In this document: positions 29,397 through 36,914 of the stretch, one piece after another
Layout of the letters: each line of letters starts with the position of its first letter
How positions within the stretch are numbered: position 1 is the stretch's first letter
Virus record (IMG/VR): IMGVR_UViG_3300025131_000141
Coordinates: 1-38,675 of that record
DNA length: 38,675 bases
Strand: one strand, 5' to 3'
From: a virus
Notes under the pieces: generated by a model
Told to the model about the DNA's origin: nothing
The model's input: the letters and a program-made list of their open reading frames with translations, nothing else
Databases searched by the model: none
Made by a program: the position numbers and the translations under genes

Positions 29397-31720
29397 TCTA
29401 TGCTGACACAGAAACATGTGGACTATATGGTCCGATTGTGTTAATGCAGTGGGCTATCGATGATGGCCCAGTGCATATGCTCAATCCGTGGACCACTACT
29501 ATTGATACCACTATAGACTGCATACAGACTATTGTGGATAGTGATAGTGTGTGGTTCAATGTAGCATTTGATTGGTTCCACCTGTGTCAAATGTACACAA
29601 CACTGACATTACTAAGAGGACTACAGGGTAATTCAATTCCTATCATTGATGATTACGCAATCATGGAGGGCCAAGCTCGTGAAGTAGACATATGCTTAAA
29701 ACCAAAAGGCGTGTTCGACATTATGTTACACGCCAGAAAGGGTCCGTATCAGGCTTTAATGGATAGAAAGCCAATCAGGATCAAAAGAGTACCTCGCGTT
29801 CTAGCGCAACCATTAGCTGATAAGCTAACTGAGCTGATTAAGCTGAAGGATGTGCTCTTTGCTAAGAAGGCAGATAGTAGTAAGCGTTGGTCTGTACTGG
29901 AGGCAACCAACACACTTGGCGAGGTTGATGATGATTTTAGAGACCTGGAACTTAGCTTTGCCCCTAGTGGTGGACTTAAGGCTCTTGCCGTCGATGCTCT
30001 TGGTGCTACGGTGCAACATTATGTCGATATTGCTATTGATAGCCAGTTTCTACCTAAGGAAGTGGGCTACGCACCTTTCGCATTAGCGCCATACAAGAAG
30101 AATAAACGCTGGGTACAACCAAGGGTAGGCGACTGGAAAGGCAAATGGCCAGATGTAATCACACAGCATATCAGTCATTGGGAGAATAATCAACAAGCAA
30201 GGGAGTATGCAGAGCATGATGTAACCTATGTAAGGTCGCTATATAACTATTTTAAGCGCCCTGCTATTAATGACAAGGACAGCATATTGGCGGCTATGGT
30301 AGGTGCCGTTCGCTGGCGGGGATTCACACTCGATATACCTAAACTAAAGGCTCTACTTACGGCTAATCGGACAGCACGAGGTAAGCTAGTGCCGCTGAAT
30401 AGCCCACAGGTATGTAGGGTATACCTAGAGCAAGTGATGTCGGACACCGAAAAGATCGTTTTGATTGACAATGATAAGGTGACAACAAAGAGAACTATAC
30501 TAGAGGAAGTGGCACAGTGGACGGTCGATGAAGTGTGCGACGATTGCTATGGTGCCGGCTGCGACAAGTGTGTTGATGGCTTAATCAAAGGAACTGAGAA
30601 ACATAAGGCCGCTGTAAGAGCACAGAACATAGTTGATTACAGAAGACTGTGTCATGCTATTAATATGTTCGAGAAGCTGTTAACAGCGGGTAAGTTTCAC
30701 GCATCATTTGAGGTGATTGGTACTCTCAGTAGTAGGATGAGTGGTGGCGACGGTCTAAATGCGCAGGGGATTAATCACGCTAAAGATGTGCGAGAATGCT
30801 TCACATTAGCTAACAAAGGCCACGTACTCGAAGGAGGTGACTTCGACTCATTTGAGATTAGTATAGCTGATGCGGTCTATGATGACGATTGGCTACATGA
30901 GCAGCTACTGAGTGGAAAGAAACTACACGGATTAATGGGGGAGAATTTCTTCCCCGGAAAGAGTTATGATGAAATACTTTCGACTGATGGTTCGGTTAAT
31001 CAAGTGGATGATCTCTACAAAAGATCAAAGCAAGGGGTGTTCGCCTTGCTCTACGGAGGCACACCATACACTCTCCACATCCGAGTTGGCATTGCTACCG
31101 ACGTCGCAGAGGAAGCAGAACGAAGCTGGCTCAAACGATGCAAAGGATGGGGAGAAGCAAGAGCTAGAATCTTTGACAAATTCTGTACAATGCGCCAGCC
31201 TGGAGGACTTGGAACAAGAGTAGAATGGCATGAGCCAGTACAGTACATAGAATCAATCCTAGGCTTTAGGAGGTATTTCACTCTAGAGACACAGATATGT
31301 CACGCATTGTATAAGCTGGGTGAAGAGCCACCTGAGGAGTGGGTACGATTCCCTGTTAAGGTGACTAGGCGTGATCGAGAACAGACGGCAGGTGGTGCGT
31401 TGAGGAGTGCTCTCTTCGGTGCTGCATTCAAAATCCAAGCTAGGATTATGCGAGCAGCAGCTAATCATGAGATACAAAGTCCTGGTGGTGAGCTAACGAA
31501 GGAGGTGCAAAGTGATCTGTGGACGCTACAGCCGGCAGGCATTAACTCCTGGCATGTGCAGCCGCTCAATGTCCATGATGAGGTGAAGTCACCTTGCATT
31601 CCTTCATTATGTGGTAAACAAAAGGAGATAGTGGAAGCCTTCATAGAGAGGAGAAAGGCAACGGTGCCACTGTTGGCGATGGATTGGCTCACGGGACTTA
31701 ATAACTGGGGAGACAAATGA
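29393..31720 (+). CDS. Family A DNA polymerase with 3'-5' exonuclease
   Basis: This 775-residue protein starts at GTG 29393 (GTGA overlap; GAAGGG upstream). The exonuclease motifs are YADTET (Asp5, Glu7), WFNVAFDWFHL (about 53-63) and YAEHDVTYV (about 272). The polymerase motifs are A, GGDFDSFEIS (about 480); B, KRSKQGVFALLYGG (about 543-556); and C, NVHDEVKS (about 725). All catalytic Asp/Glu and the Lys of motif B are present, so it should be an active replicase with proofreading. A DnaJ-like VCDDCYGAGCDKCVDG insertion lies near 381, which is unusual. The motif A form DFDSFE differs from the usual DYSQIE. Confidence 0.9.
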   Translation: MIYADTETCGLYGPIVLMQWAIDDGPVHMLNPWTTTIDTTIDCIQTIVDSDSVWFNVAFDWFHLCQMYTTLTLLRGLQGNSIPIIDDYAIMEGQAREVDICLKPKGVFDIMLHARKGPYQALMDRKPIRIKRVPRVLAQPLADKLTELIKLKDVLFAKKADSSKRWSVLEATNTLGEVDDDFRDLELSFAPSGGLKALAVDALGATVQHYVDIAIDSQFLPKEVGYAPFALAPYKKNKRWVQPRVGDWKGKWPDVITQHISHWENNQQAREYAEHDVTYVRSLYNYFKRPAINDKDSILAAMVGAVRWRGFTLDIPKLKALLTANRTARGKLVPLNSPQVCRVYLEQVMSDTEKIVLIDNDKVTTKRTILEEVAQWTVDEVCDDCYGAGCDKCVDGLIKGTEKHKAAVRAQNIVDYRRLCHAINMFEKLLTAGKFHASFEVIGTLSSRMSGGDGLNAQGINHAKDVRECFTLANKGHVLEGGDFDSFEISIADAVYDDDWLHEQLLSGKKLHGLMGENFFPGKSYDEILSTDGSVNQVDDLYKRSKQGVFALLYGGTPYTLHIRVGIATDVAEEAERSWLKRCKGWGEARARIFDKFCTMRQPGGLGTRVEWHEPVQYIESILGFRRYFTLETQICHALYKLGEEPPEEWVRFPVKVTRRDREQTAGGALRSALFGAAFKIQARIMRAAANHEIQSPGGELTKEVQSDLWTLQPAGINSWHVQPLNVHDEVKSPCIPSLCGKQKEIVEAFIERRKATVPLLAMDWLTGLNNWGDK

Positions 31721-32091
31721 GAGCACACACAAAACGGGAACTACGAAGATGGAGGGCAATTGACTATTTTTTACGTCGGGATTGGTTCCCTATATGGTTC
31801 ACCCGACAGCCGGAGGCACTTAAAGAGACTTTTCAGTCTCATGTGAAATCGGGTGATTTAGACGCAATGCGCACATTGGTCCGTGACTCAGACTGTCTTG
31901 AGATCATGACATACGGCGAACTACTGTGGTTGGCAAGAGAGTATCGAATACATAATTATTCACGATTGAATAGAACAGAATTAATGGAGGCAATCCATGC
32001 GAAAAGACGAGCTAACCAAACTAATCCAGAACAAGATTCGGATGCTGGATACAATTTGCCAGATGGCGGGAGTGGAGCTAAAACTAGCTGA
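31717..32091 (+). CDS. Small basic protein with SAP/Rho-N-like segment
   Basis: This 124-residue protein has an ATG at 31717 that overlaps the polymerase stop. It has a basic N-terminus (TKRELRRWRAIDYFLRRDW). MTYGELLWLAREYRI and NYSRLNRTELMEAI (about 70-98) match the pattern of SAP/Rho-N type helix pairs that bind nucleic acid. Its last 30 residues overlap the next gene. Function is unknown but DNA-related by position. Confidence 0.5.
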   Translation: MRAHTKRELRRWRAIDYFLRRDWFPIWFTRQPEALKETFQSHVKSGDLDAMRTLVRDSDCLEIMTYGELLWLAREYRIHNYSRLNRTELMEAIHAKRRANQTNPEQDSDAGYNLPDGGSGAKTS

Positions 32092-32311
32092 TGACCTACC
32101 GATGTCAAGACTGTATTTTGTACATACCTGGCTGAAGGGACTGTTGCTTGGCCCTGTCAAGGAGGTGAAAATGTATATGAATGCTACCGATCCTGAGCAC
32201 TGGGATCTGAAGAATCGCAGTTTCCAGCAGCTACCTAAGGTGAAGAAACTCAAGAGAGCGGTATTGGCATTCAAAAAAGCATGTTACAAAGCACCGAAGG
32301 AGCTAAAATGA
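31997..32311 (+). CDS. Small hypothetical protein
   Basis: This 104-residue protein starts at ATG 31997 with GGAGG upstream, 95 bases inside the previous gene. It is helical (KDELTKLIQNKIRMLDTICQ, KKLKRAVLAFKKACYKA) with a basic end. No family was recognised. Confidence 0.55.
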   Translation: MRKDELTKLIQNKIRMLDTICQMAGVELKLADDLPMSRLYFVHTWLKGLLLGPVKEVKMYMNATDPEHWDLKNRSFQQLPKVKKLKRAVLAFKKACYKAPKELK

Positions 32312-32544
32312 CCCATCGAGATGTCACTAGAATCCTTCATCAGTGTAAGTTCAAGCCAAAGGGAACAGCTATCAATGAGATGCGGTTCTGTCTGGCAAAG
32401 GGACACCAGTATTACCGACTACAAGCGAAGATAGCACTTGCTGAGATTGAGGAGTGTACTGATGATGGGATGCTTAAAGCTGGTCTGATTGATGCAATTC
32501 GATTCCTCGCCATAGCAATCCATGAATTGGAGGAACCCTCGTGA
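32308..32544 (+). CDS. Small helical hypothetical protein
   Basis: This 78-residue protein is started at ATG 32308, with an ideal AAGGAG and an ATGA overlap. It is helical, with RDVTRILHQCKFKP, HQYYRLQAKIALAEIEECTD and DAIRFLAIAIHELE. No family was recognised. Confidence 0.55.
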   Translation: MTHRDVTRILHQCKFKPKGTAINEMRFCLAKGHQYYRLQAKIALAEIEECTDDGMLKAGLIDAIRFLAIAIHELEEPS

Positions 32545-32753
32545 GTAACTTCACTAATGCAATGATTGTGTTCTCACTGTTAACGTTGGGCGTGTTTACC
32601 ATAATTAATAACAGTGAAATAGTGGCACTAGAGCGAAAAGTAGCAGATTTGATTGAAGTGGCAGAAGGGCACATGGAGGTAATGCAAGGCCATAGCAAAC
32701 TACTAGAAGAATATGACGCCTTAGTTGGAAGGATGATTAAGCTACATGAATAA
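32541..32753 (+). CDS. Small membrane protein with coiled coil
   Basis: This 70-residue protein has a GTG start at 32541 with GGAGG upstream and a GTGA overlap. One membrane segment (MIVFSLLTLGVFTII) is followed by a coiled coil (EIVALERKVADLIEVAEGHM). The layout resembles a small membrane-anchored spanin or holin-adjacent protein, but nothing proves a lysis role. Confidence 0.5.
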   Translation: MSNFTNAMIVFSLLTLGVFTIINNSEIVALERKVADLIEVAEGHMEVMQGHSKLLEEYDALVGRMIKLHE

Positions 32754-32919
32754 GCTAACTATGTGGTGGCGTCGGCGTAAGCTAAGGAAGCTGCCGACTA
32801 CGAGTAAAACCCATGAGAGTGCTTATATAGACTGGGAAATATTATGTTATCGTCGTGATCAGCTAGAGATAATGAACTTTTATCTGAAACATATGGAGTT
32901 TGATGACTATGCTTATTAG
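32746..32919 (+). CDS. Tiny basic hypothetical protein
   Basis: This 57-residue protein has an ATG at 32746 that lies inside the previous stop region. It has a basic start (MWWRRRKLRKLP), and the rest is helical and Tyr-rich. No family was recognised; it could be spurious, but the gene spacing is consistent with its neighbours. Confidence 0.4.
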   Translation: MNKLTMWWRRRKLRKLPTTSKTHESAYIDWEILCYRRDQLEIMNFYLKHMEFDDYAY

Positions 32920-33151
32920 TATACTAATGGCGATACTTGTATTGATTATGATGCGGATGTACTACACACAGTACGCCATCGTACAAGGTATAGGGTTAGC
33001 ATCAAAAGTGGCCCAAGCACAGGAGCAAGTGAACCAAGACGTACGAACTGCAATTAAACTAAATAGTGAGGCTATATCAATAATATTGGAGGCACTGAAA
33101 CGTGTTGAAAGAACTACTGAAGAAGCGAAGAGAAGCGCTAGCGATATGTAG
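32903..33151 (+). CDS. Small membrane protein with coiled coil
   Basis: This 82-residue protein is started at ATG 32903, which has GGAG upstream. MLISILMAILVLIMMRMYY is one membrane segment, and the remainder is a helix rich in Gln/Asn/Ala (KVAQAQEQVNQDVRTAIKLN). It has the same TM-plus-coil plan as the 32541 and 34151 genes. Function unknown. Confidence 0.5.
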   Translation: MTMLISILMAILVLIMMRMYYTQYAIVQGIGLASKVAQAQEQVNQDVRTAIKLNSEAISIILEALKRVERTTEEAKRSASDM

Positions 33152-33212
33152 GGAGTGTCTGTCGGCCGATTATAGCCCTGATATTACTAGTGACATCCCT
33201 TCGTTTGTGTGA
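33102..33212 (+). CDS. Tiny hypothetical protein with CxxC
   Basis: This 36-residue frame runs from GTG 33102 (GGAGG nine bases upstream) to TGA 33210-33212, with KELLKKRREALAICRECLSA. It overlaps the previous and following genes. The SD is good, but the frame is very short and may not be real. Confidence 0.3.
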   Translation: MLKELLKKRREALAICRECLSADYSPDITSDIPSFV

Positions 33213-33420
33213 TAAGTGTGGTCACACATGGACGTTCGGCAAGAGTGGCGGTAAGTACGCTCAATACAGTGAGGATACTATCGCTCAGACAAGAGCTAAG
33301 GTGGATGAGCAACCTAATACGTCCACCTCCAGTCAAGAGACCATTGATAAACTGAAGGCATCACTTTCAGGCAATGTGGAGTATACAATCAATGACGCCC
33401 TCAACTGGATTGACCTCTAG
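33190..33420 (+). CDS. Small zinc-ribbon protein
   Basis: This 76-residue protein is started at GTG 33190, with no clear ribosome binding site; a start further in cannot be excluded. RLCDKCGHTWTFGKSGG gives a CxxC site like the ribbons on the minus strand. The remainder is polar and helical (KVDEQPNTSTSSQETIDKLK). Function unknown. Confidence 0.45.
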   Translation: MTSLRLCDKCGHTWTFGKSGGKYAQYSEDTIAQTRAKVDEQPNTSTSSQETIDKLKASLSGNVEYTINDALNWIDL

Positions 33421-33433
33421 GGATGATTTACCT

Positions 33434-33595
33434 GTGACTATACATGAGAAGGAAGTAAATGCTTTCGTTAAGAAGCGTGAATGTGAGCGTAAGCGTAAGC
33501 AACGTACCCATCAGGTATACTGGAGGAATTATTACTATGACGATTATGGAGATGGTTACGGCGACGACTCACTATTTGATGCTGGTGATCCCTAA
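33434..33595 (+). CDS. Tiny basic/Tyr-Asp-rich protein (doubtful)
   Basis: This 53-residue frame from GTG 33434 has a basic part (KKRECERKRKQRTHQVYWR) followed by a Tyr/Asp/Gly-rich end (YYYDDYGDGYGDD). An upstream ATG at 33374 is in the same frame. There is no clear SD. The composition is unusual, but that alone does not make it a gene. Confidence 0.3.
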   Translation: MTIHEKEVNAFVKKRECERKRKQRTHQVYWRNYYYDDYGDGYGDDSLFDAGDP

Positions 33596-33607
33596 AGGAA
33601 CTGAGCT

Positions 33608-33847
33608 ATGCACTTATGGCAAGCAACATACTTATACAAGGATAAATGGAAGGCAGAATGGGTGGAGAGAGTGGCGTATGTAGCCACTGAAGGTGATAGC
33701 ATACGCGATGTGACTCGCACAATAATGGCTATGTACCCAAAGTATAATGAGCCCTATATTGACGTACAAAAGGCGACTATGATGGGCCAGGTGCACGTCG
33801 AGAAAACAGTAGAATATGGAAGGATAATCAATGAAAATATCGACTAA
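33608..33847 (+). CDS. Small hypothetical protein
   Basis: This 79-residue protein has an AAGGA upstream of ATG 33608. It contains YLYKDKWKAEWVERVAYVA and an alpha/beta end; it overlaps the next gene by 17 bases. No family was recognised. Confidence 0.5.
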   Translation: MHLWQATYLYKDKWKAEWVERVAYVATEGDSIRDVTRTIMAMYPKYNEPYIDVQKATMMGQVHVEKTVEYGRIINENID

Positions 33848-34154
33848 GCTGGCTATATGGGTAATTGTGGTTGGGGTACACTGTTGGCTCTGGAGCTTCC
33901 TACTTGAGAAGCCAAAGGAACCGAAGTCTCCCGAGATGTCACTCAACGCTGGGGGAACCGAGCTATGGCGGCATAGCGTTGATAGTGCCCCTACCGAACA
34001 CTCCGTCTTCCTACCAATTAGTGAGCCAACAGAAATACCTGATGTAGGGATCAAAGTATACTACAGGGATAAGCTGATGTTAAAAGTAGACACAAATGGT
34101 GGTGTGTGGTCAAGTGATAAGAAGTGGTTCAATCTGTATGAGGAGTCCAAATGA
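33831..34154 (+). CDS. Membrane-anchored or exported hypothetical protein with a duplicated C-terminal motif
   Basis: This 107-residue protein starts at ATG 33831 with AAGGA upstream. KLAIWVIVVGVHCWLWSFLL is a signal- or membrane-like N-terminal segment with a basic start. The C-terminal VWSSDKKWFNLYEE segment recurs in the unrelated 37827 gene, encoded by an identical 44-bp DNA stretch. No family was recognised. Confidence 0.5.
   Translation: MKISTKLAIWVIVVGVHCWLWSFLLEKPKEPKSPEMSLNAGGTELWRHSVDSAPTEHSVFLPISEPTEIPDVGIKVYYRDKLMLKVDTNGGVWSSDKKWFNLYEESK
34103..34146 (+). repeat. 44-bp exact direct repeat, copy A
   Basis: This is identical to 37922-37965. It encodes the same segment (VWSSDKKWFNLYEE) at the C-terminus of the 33831 protein, in the same frame as at the other site. 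Confidence 0.9.
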
Positions 34155-34297
34155 TTATTATAGTTATTGTAGTGTTGACTCTCATCCTGTTGTTGGAGGT
34201 GTCAGATGAACTATTCACCTACTTAAGGATGAGACAATGCAGTCTGAAGAAACTGGAGCAGAGAGTAACGGAACTGGAGCGAAGAAGTAATGATTAA
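34151..34297 (+). CDS. Tiny membrane protein with coiled coil
   Basis: This 48-residue protein starts at ATG 34151 (ATGA overlap). IIIVIVVLTLILLLEVSDEL is one membrane segment, followed by KKLEQRVTELERRS, a short coiled coil. It resembles a third member of the TM-plus-coil set. Confidence 0.45.
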   Translation: MIIIVIVVLTLILLLEVSDELFTYLRMRQCSLKKLEQRVTELERRSND

Positions 34298-34628
34298 GTT
34301 CGAACTAGGCAGCAGCTACGTCGTTAGTCCGTTGGTACGGTACACGCAGACTAATCTATTCTTCCTGTTCAAGGGGAACCTTATCAAGAGGCATGTCTAT
34401 AAGCATCTGATGATGCAATGCAACAGATGCATGGCATGGATTCGAGTGAAGTCAGTGCGTAGCGACTGCGAAACATGTGGCTGCCGACACAATACCAGAA
34501 CAATAGAGGAGGTACTTGAATGTGGAAGCTTTCCAGACAAGCGCACACAACAAGGAAGCGAAGATACAGAAAGCGATCAAACTGATGCTGGAGAAGCGAA
34601 GTTGGTTCGTGAAAGTGACGACAGCTAG
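34290..34628 (+). CDS. Small zinc-ribbon protein with acidic tail
   Basis: This 112-residue protein starts at ATG 34290. The middle holds MQCNRCMAWIRVK and SDCETCGC, two CxxC pairs able to bind zinc. The last 36 residues are acidic (EDTESDQTDAGEAKLVRESD) and are encoded in the overlap with the next gene. No family was recognised. Confidence 0.5.
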   Translation: MIKFELGSSYVVSPLVRYTQTNLFFLFKGNLIKRHVYKHLMMQCNRCMAWIRVKSVRSDCETCGCRHNTRTIEEVLECGSFPDKRTQQGSEDTESDQTDAGEAKLVRESDDS

Positions 34629-34872
34629 TCAGTATATGAGTGGGTTCCCTGATTTGTTTGCTACACACAAAGACTACGGTCAACGCTGGATCGAGGTGAA
34701 GCTACCTGGCATGAAAGGCAGTCACTTCACAAAAGCACAACTGAAGGACTTCCCTCAGTTTGAGAAACACGGCTGTGGCATCTGGATAATGACAGCCGAC
34801 ACAGAGAGAGAATACATGAAGCTATTTAATAAGTCGAACTGGTCAACCTATTTGTTTTTGAAGAGGAAATAA
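34522..34872 (+). CDS. VRR-NUC family nuclease
   Basis: This 116-residue protein is best started at GTG 34522, with AGGAGG nine bases upstream. EAKIQKAIKLMLEKRSWF, KVTTASQYMSGFPDLFA, YGQRWIEVKLPGMKG, FTKAQLKDFPQF and HGCGIWIMT match the small stand-alone VRR-NUC fold. The 'GfPDl.a' Asp, the 'iEvK' Glu/Lys and the 'Q' helix are all present, so it should be an active metal-dependent nuclease. A structure-specific role (Holliday-like junction or flap) is likely from the family. Confidence 0.85.
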   Translation: MEAFQTSAHNKEAKIQKAIKLMLEKRSWFVKVTTASQYMSGFPDLFATHKDYGQRWIEVKLPGMKGSHFTKAQLKDFPQFEKHGCGIWIMTADTEREYMKLFNKSNWSTYLFLKRK

Positions 34873-34874
34873 TC

Positions 34875-35078
34875 ATGTGTGGCAAAGAAGTATGTCGAAT
34901 TGCTATGATAGTCGCCTGCGGAGTAGTAGGCATCGCACTGTGCGTCACAGCATTTGTATGTCAAAGTAAGAATGTAGAGGGTGCCTGGGTGATCGGAGTG
35001 CCAGCAGTGTTACTACTCCATGCTTGTGGGCACGGACTAAGAGGTACACCATATGAAAATCCAAAAGATAATCAGTAG
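34875..35078 (+). CDS. Small two-pass membrane protein
   Basis: This 67-residue protein starts at ATG 34875. It has two hydrophobic helices, IAMIVACGVVGIALCVTAFV and WVIGVPAVLLLHACG, with a short polar link and a polar C-terminus. Size and two segments fit a holin-like shape, but no lysis genes are near, so that is only a possibility. It overlaps the next gene by 26 bases. Confidence 0.45.
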   Translation: MCGKEVCRIAMIVACGVVGIALCVTAFVCQSKNVEGAWVIGVPAVLLLHACGHGLRGTPYENPKDNQ

Positions 35079-35268
35079 GAACAGAAGGGACTTCGTAGCT
35101 AAATATATCTGTGAACACTGCACGGCGACCGTTACGACACATGGCTATGATGACGCTCATTTCCATAATGAGGTGATTCCTGCTATGGTTTGTAAGACAT
35201 GCGGTAAGACAGCCGGCATTGATTACTTGTCGCTGGCGACTAAGTATGATGCAGAGGAGGTAGTATGA
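35053..35268 (+). CDS. Small zinc-ribbon protein
   Basis: This 71-residue protein has DFVAKYICEHCTATVTTHGYDD with a second pair, VCKTCGK, that together can bind zinc. 'CehC....GYDD..Fh..ViPam.CktCgk' is a pattern often found in phage zinc-ribbon proteins. It overlaps the next gene by ATGA. Function unknown. Confidence 0.6.
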   Translation: MKIQKIISRNRRDFVAKYICEHCTATVTTHGYDDAHFHNEVIPAMVCKTCGKTAGIDYLSLATKYDAEEVV

Positions 35269-35453
35269 TAAGAACCCCCGAGGAAAGGACTAAATCGTTA
35301 TTTGATTTAGCTGAACAACAGGGGTTAGACGCACCCACTGAGGATATGGTCCAGGATGCAATCAATGACGCTATGGCTGATGCATTGGCCAACTATAGCA
35401 CACCGAAAGAGTATGAGCGTTTCTATTCTGACTGGGAACATAGGTGTTACTAA
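35265..35453 (+). CDS. Small acidic hypothetical protein
   Basis: This 62-residue protein is coupled by ATGA. It is helical and acidic, with AEQQGLDAPTEDMVQDAIND and YERFYSDWEHRC. No family was recognised. Confidence 0.5.
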   Translation: MIRTPEERTKSLFDLAEQQGLDAPTEDMVQDAINDAMADALANYSTPKEYERFYSDWEHRCY

Positions 35454-35454
35454 T

Positions 35455-35907
35455 ATGGGCCTAGACACATCACATGACTGCTGGAGTGGCGGATACGGAG
35501 CCTTCATGACATGGCGGGAGGCTATAGCAAAAGCTGCTGGTTACCCGCCGTTAAGGCTAATGCAAGGATTCTATAAGCCTAGGTATGCCTTTAAACTACA
35601 GTTTGACAGTCCATTCTTTGGCACAGTTGAACAGGATGTATACATAAAGCAACTACTACGATCAGTAGCCGGTAAGCTACCTATCGAGTGGGACTATTAC
35701 AGCCAGGATGTACTAACGTCACTACTTAGTCACAGTGACTGTGATGGTATCCTTGAGTGTGATATATGCAGTGATCTAGCGGGGCGTTTAGACGAGCTAC
35801 TACCCAAGTTGGAGCAGGAAGATGACTGGATACTGCCGGCAACGATACAATTCATTGGTGGACTACGCGAAGCCTACCTCGCCGGGGAAGATGTGGTATT
35901 CTCATGA
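35455..35907 (+). CDS. Conserved phage protein of unknown function
   Basis: This 150-residue protein is started at ATG 35455, just after the previous stop. MGLDTSHDCWSGGYGAFMTW at the N-terminus and SLLSHSDCDGILECDICSDL in the middle are conserved signatures I associate with a widespread phage family of unknown function. The 'SHD' and 'HSDCDG' parts, with several Cys/His/Asp residues, suggest a metal site. Confidence 0.6.
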   Translation: MGLDTSHDCWSGGYGAFMTWREAIAKAAGYPPLRLMQGFYKPRYAFKLQFDSPFFGTVEQDVYIKQLLRSVAGKLPIEWDYYSQDVLTSLLSHSDCDGILECDICSDLAGRLDELLPKLEQEDDWILPATIQFIGGLREAYLAGEDVVFS

Positions 35908-36149
35908 GATCCGACATGCGCTGGCGCAGATTAAGTGATACCGAATCAATTGCGCACATGGATGGTGCTGTAATATTTAGGTACATTGAATACTATCATA
36001 GATCACACGGTACCAACTATAAGGCGTTGCGATGCAACCTACCTATTCGATTAGGTATGCATGTAATCAACGAGACTACTACCTTTCAAGTAGTCCCAGG
36101 TATCTGTACTCAGGATATCTTCGTGGATAGTTACCGGCATGCCAAATGA
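35904..36149 (+). CDS. Small hypothetical protein
   Basis: This 81-residue protein overlaps the previous stop by ATGA. It is mixed, with AVIFRYIEYYHRSHGTNYKA and CNLPIRLGMHVINE. No family was recognised. Confidence 0.5.
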   Translation: MRSDMRWRRLSDTESIAHMDGAVIFRYIEYYHRSHGTNYKALRCNLPIRLGMHVINETTTFQVVPGICTQDIFVDSYRHAK

Positions 36150-36193
36150 TTGGCTAAGGCTATAAGTTAGCAGTTTGCAAGGAGATTATACTC

Positions 36194-36433
36194 GTGAAGG
36201 TCAATGTCTGCCATTCTGACTATATTGAAATCGCCCATAGAATAACTGAGGAAATGATTAAAGGAGGACCGTTGCCGCACCCTAAGATGGAAAGAGGACC
36301 GGATCATGTACGGATTGATTTGGAGCACTGCACACTATATGGCTTCGTTAGCGATTGGGTTATCCTCGGGGAGGGTGAGCCCGACATAGTGTCGGCAAAC
36401 ACATACAGATGTAATTACGCTGAGGTAAAGTAA
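36194..36433 (+). CDS. Small hypothetical protein (GTG start)
   Basis: This 79-residue protein is started at GTG 36194, with AAGGAG upstream. The 44-base gap before it holds only that SD. MKVNVCHSDYIEIAHRI and RIDLEHCTLYGFVSDWVIL are beta/alpha elements. No family was recognised. Confidence 0.5.
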   Translation: MKVNVCHSDYIEIAHRITEEMIKGGPLPHPKMERGPDHVRIDLEHCTLYGFVSDWVILGEGEPDIVSANTYRCNYAEVK

Positions 36434-36434
36434 T

Positions 36435-36914
36435 ATGAAAGTGTCCGTTTATGTTGACATCAGTAACTTGTTCTTTGCGTTGAAAAGTACGTATGATGGA
36501 GGGAAACTGAACTATAAGAAATTGTATGGGTATTGTAGTGAGCTAGGTGAAGTGGTGGTGGCCCGAGCCTACGGTGGCTATTTCAAAGGCAATAAGAAAT
36601 TCATCGATGCCCTCACACACGCCGGATTCGAGCCTAGATTCCAGCCGTGTAAGGTGTACAAAGAAAGGGTTAAATGTAACGTCGATCCCGAATTATCCAT
36701 GGATATAATCGAACACGTGAACTCCACCGACACTGATATGATTATACTCTGTTCGGCTGATGGTGATTTCCGCCGTACAATTGAGTATTGTCAAAGTAAG
36801 AGGGTGAGGGTCACAGTGATAGCTCGACAGATAAGTAAGGCGCTATTGAATGTAGCTGATCATTGTGTTGAGATACCGAGGAGCCTACTTTATGAAGATG
36901 ATAAAAGTAAATGA
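36435..36914 (+). CDS. NYN-domain (PIN-like) RNase
   Basis: This 159-residue protein has YVDISNLFFAL (Asp8, Asn11), YGGYFKGNKKFIDALTHAGF, CNVDPELSMDIIEHV and IILCSADGDFRRTIEYC (about 105-118), which are the four acidic-pocket motifs of the NYN/LabA-like (DUF88) family. All the key Asp and Asn residues are there, so it should be a metal-dependent RNase or nuclease. It overlaps the next gene by 23 bases. Confidence 0.8.
   Translation: MKVSVYVDISNLFFALKSTYDGGKLNYKKLYGYCSELGEVVVARAYGGYFKGNKKFIDALTHAGFEPRFQPCKVYKERVKCNVDPELSMDIIEHVNSTDTDMIILCSADGDFRRTIEYCQSKRVRVTVIARQISKALLNVADHCVEIPRSLLYEDDKSK

Noticed and set aside
32541-34297. Lysis cassette (holin/spanin) among the small membrane proteins
   Set aside because: The membrane-plus-coil genes fit the shape, but no endolysin is near and none has a spanin or holin signature I can rely on.
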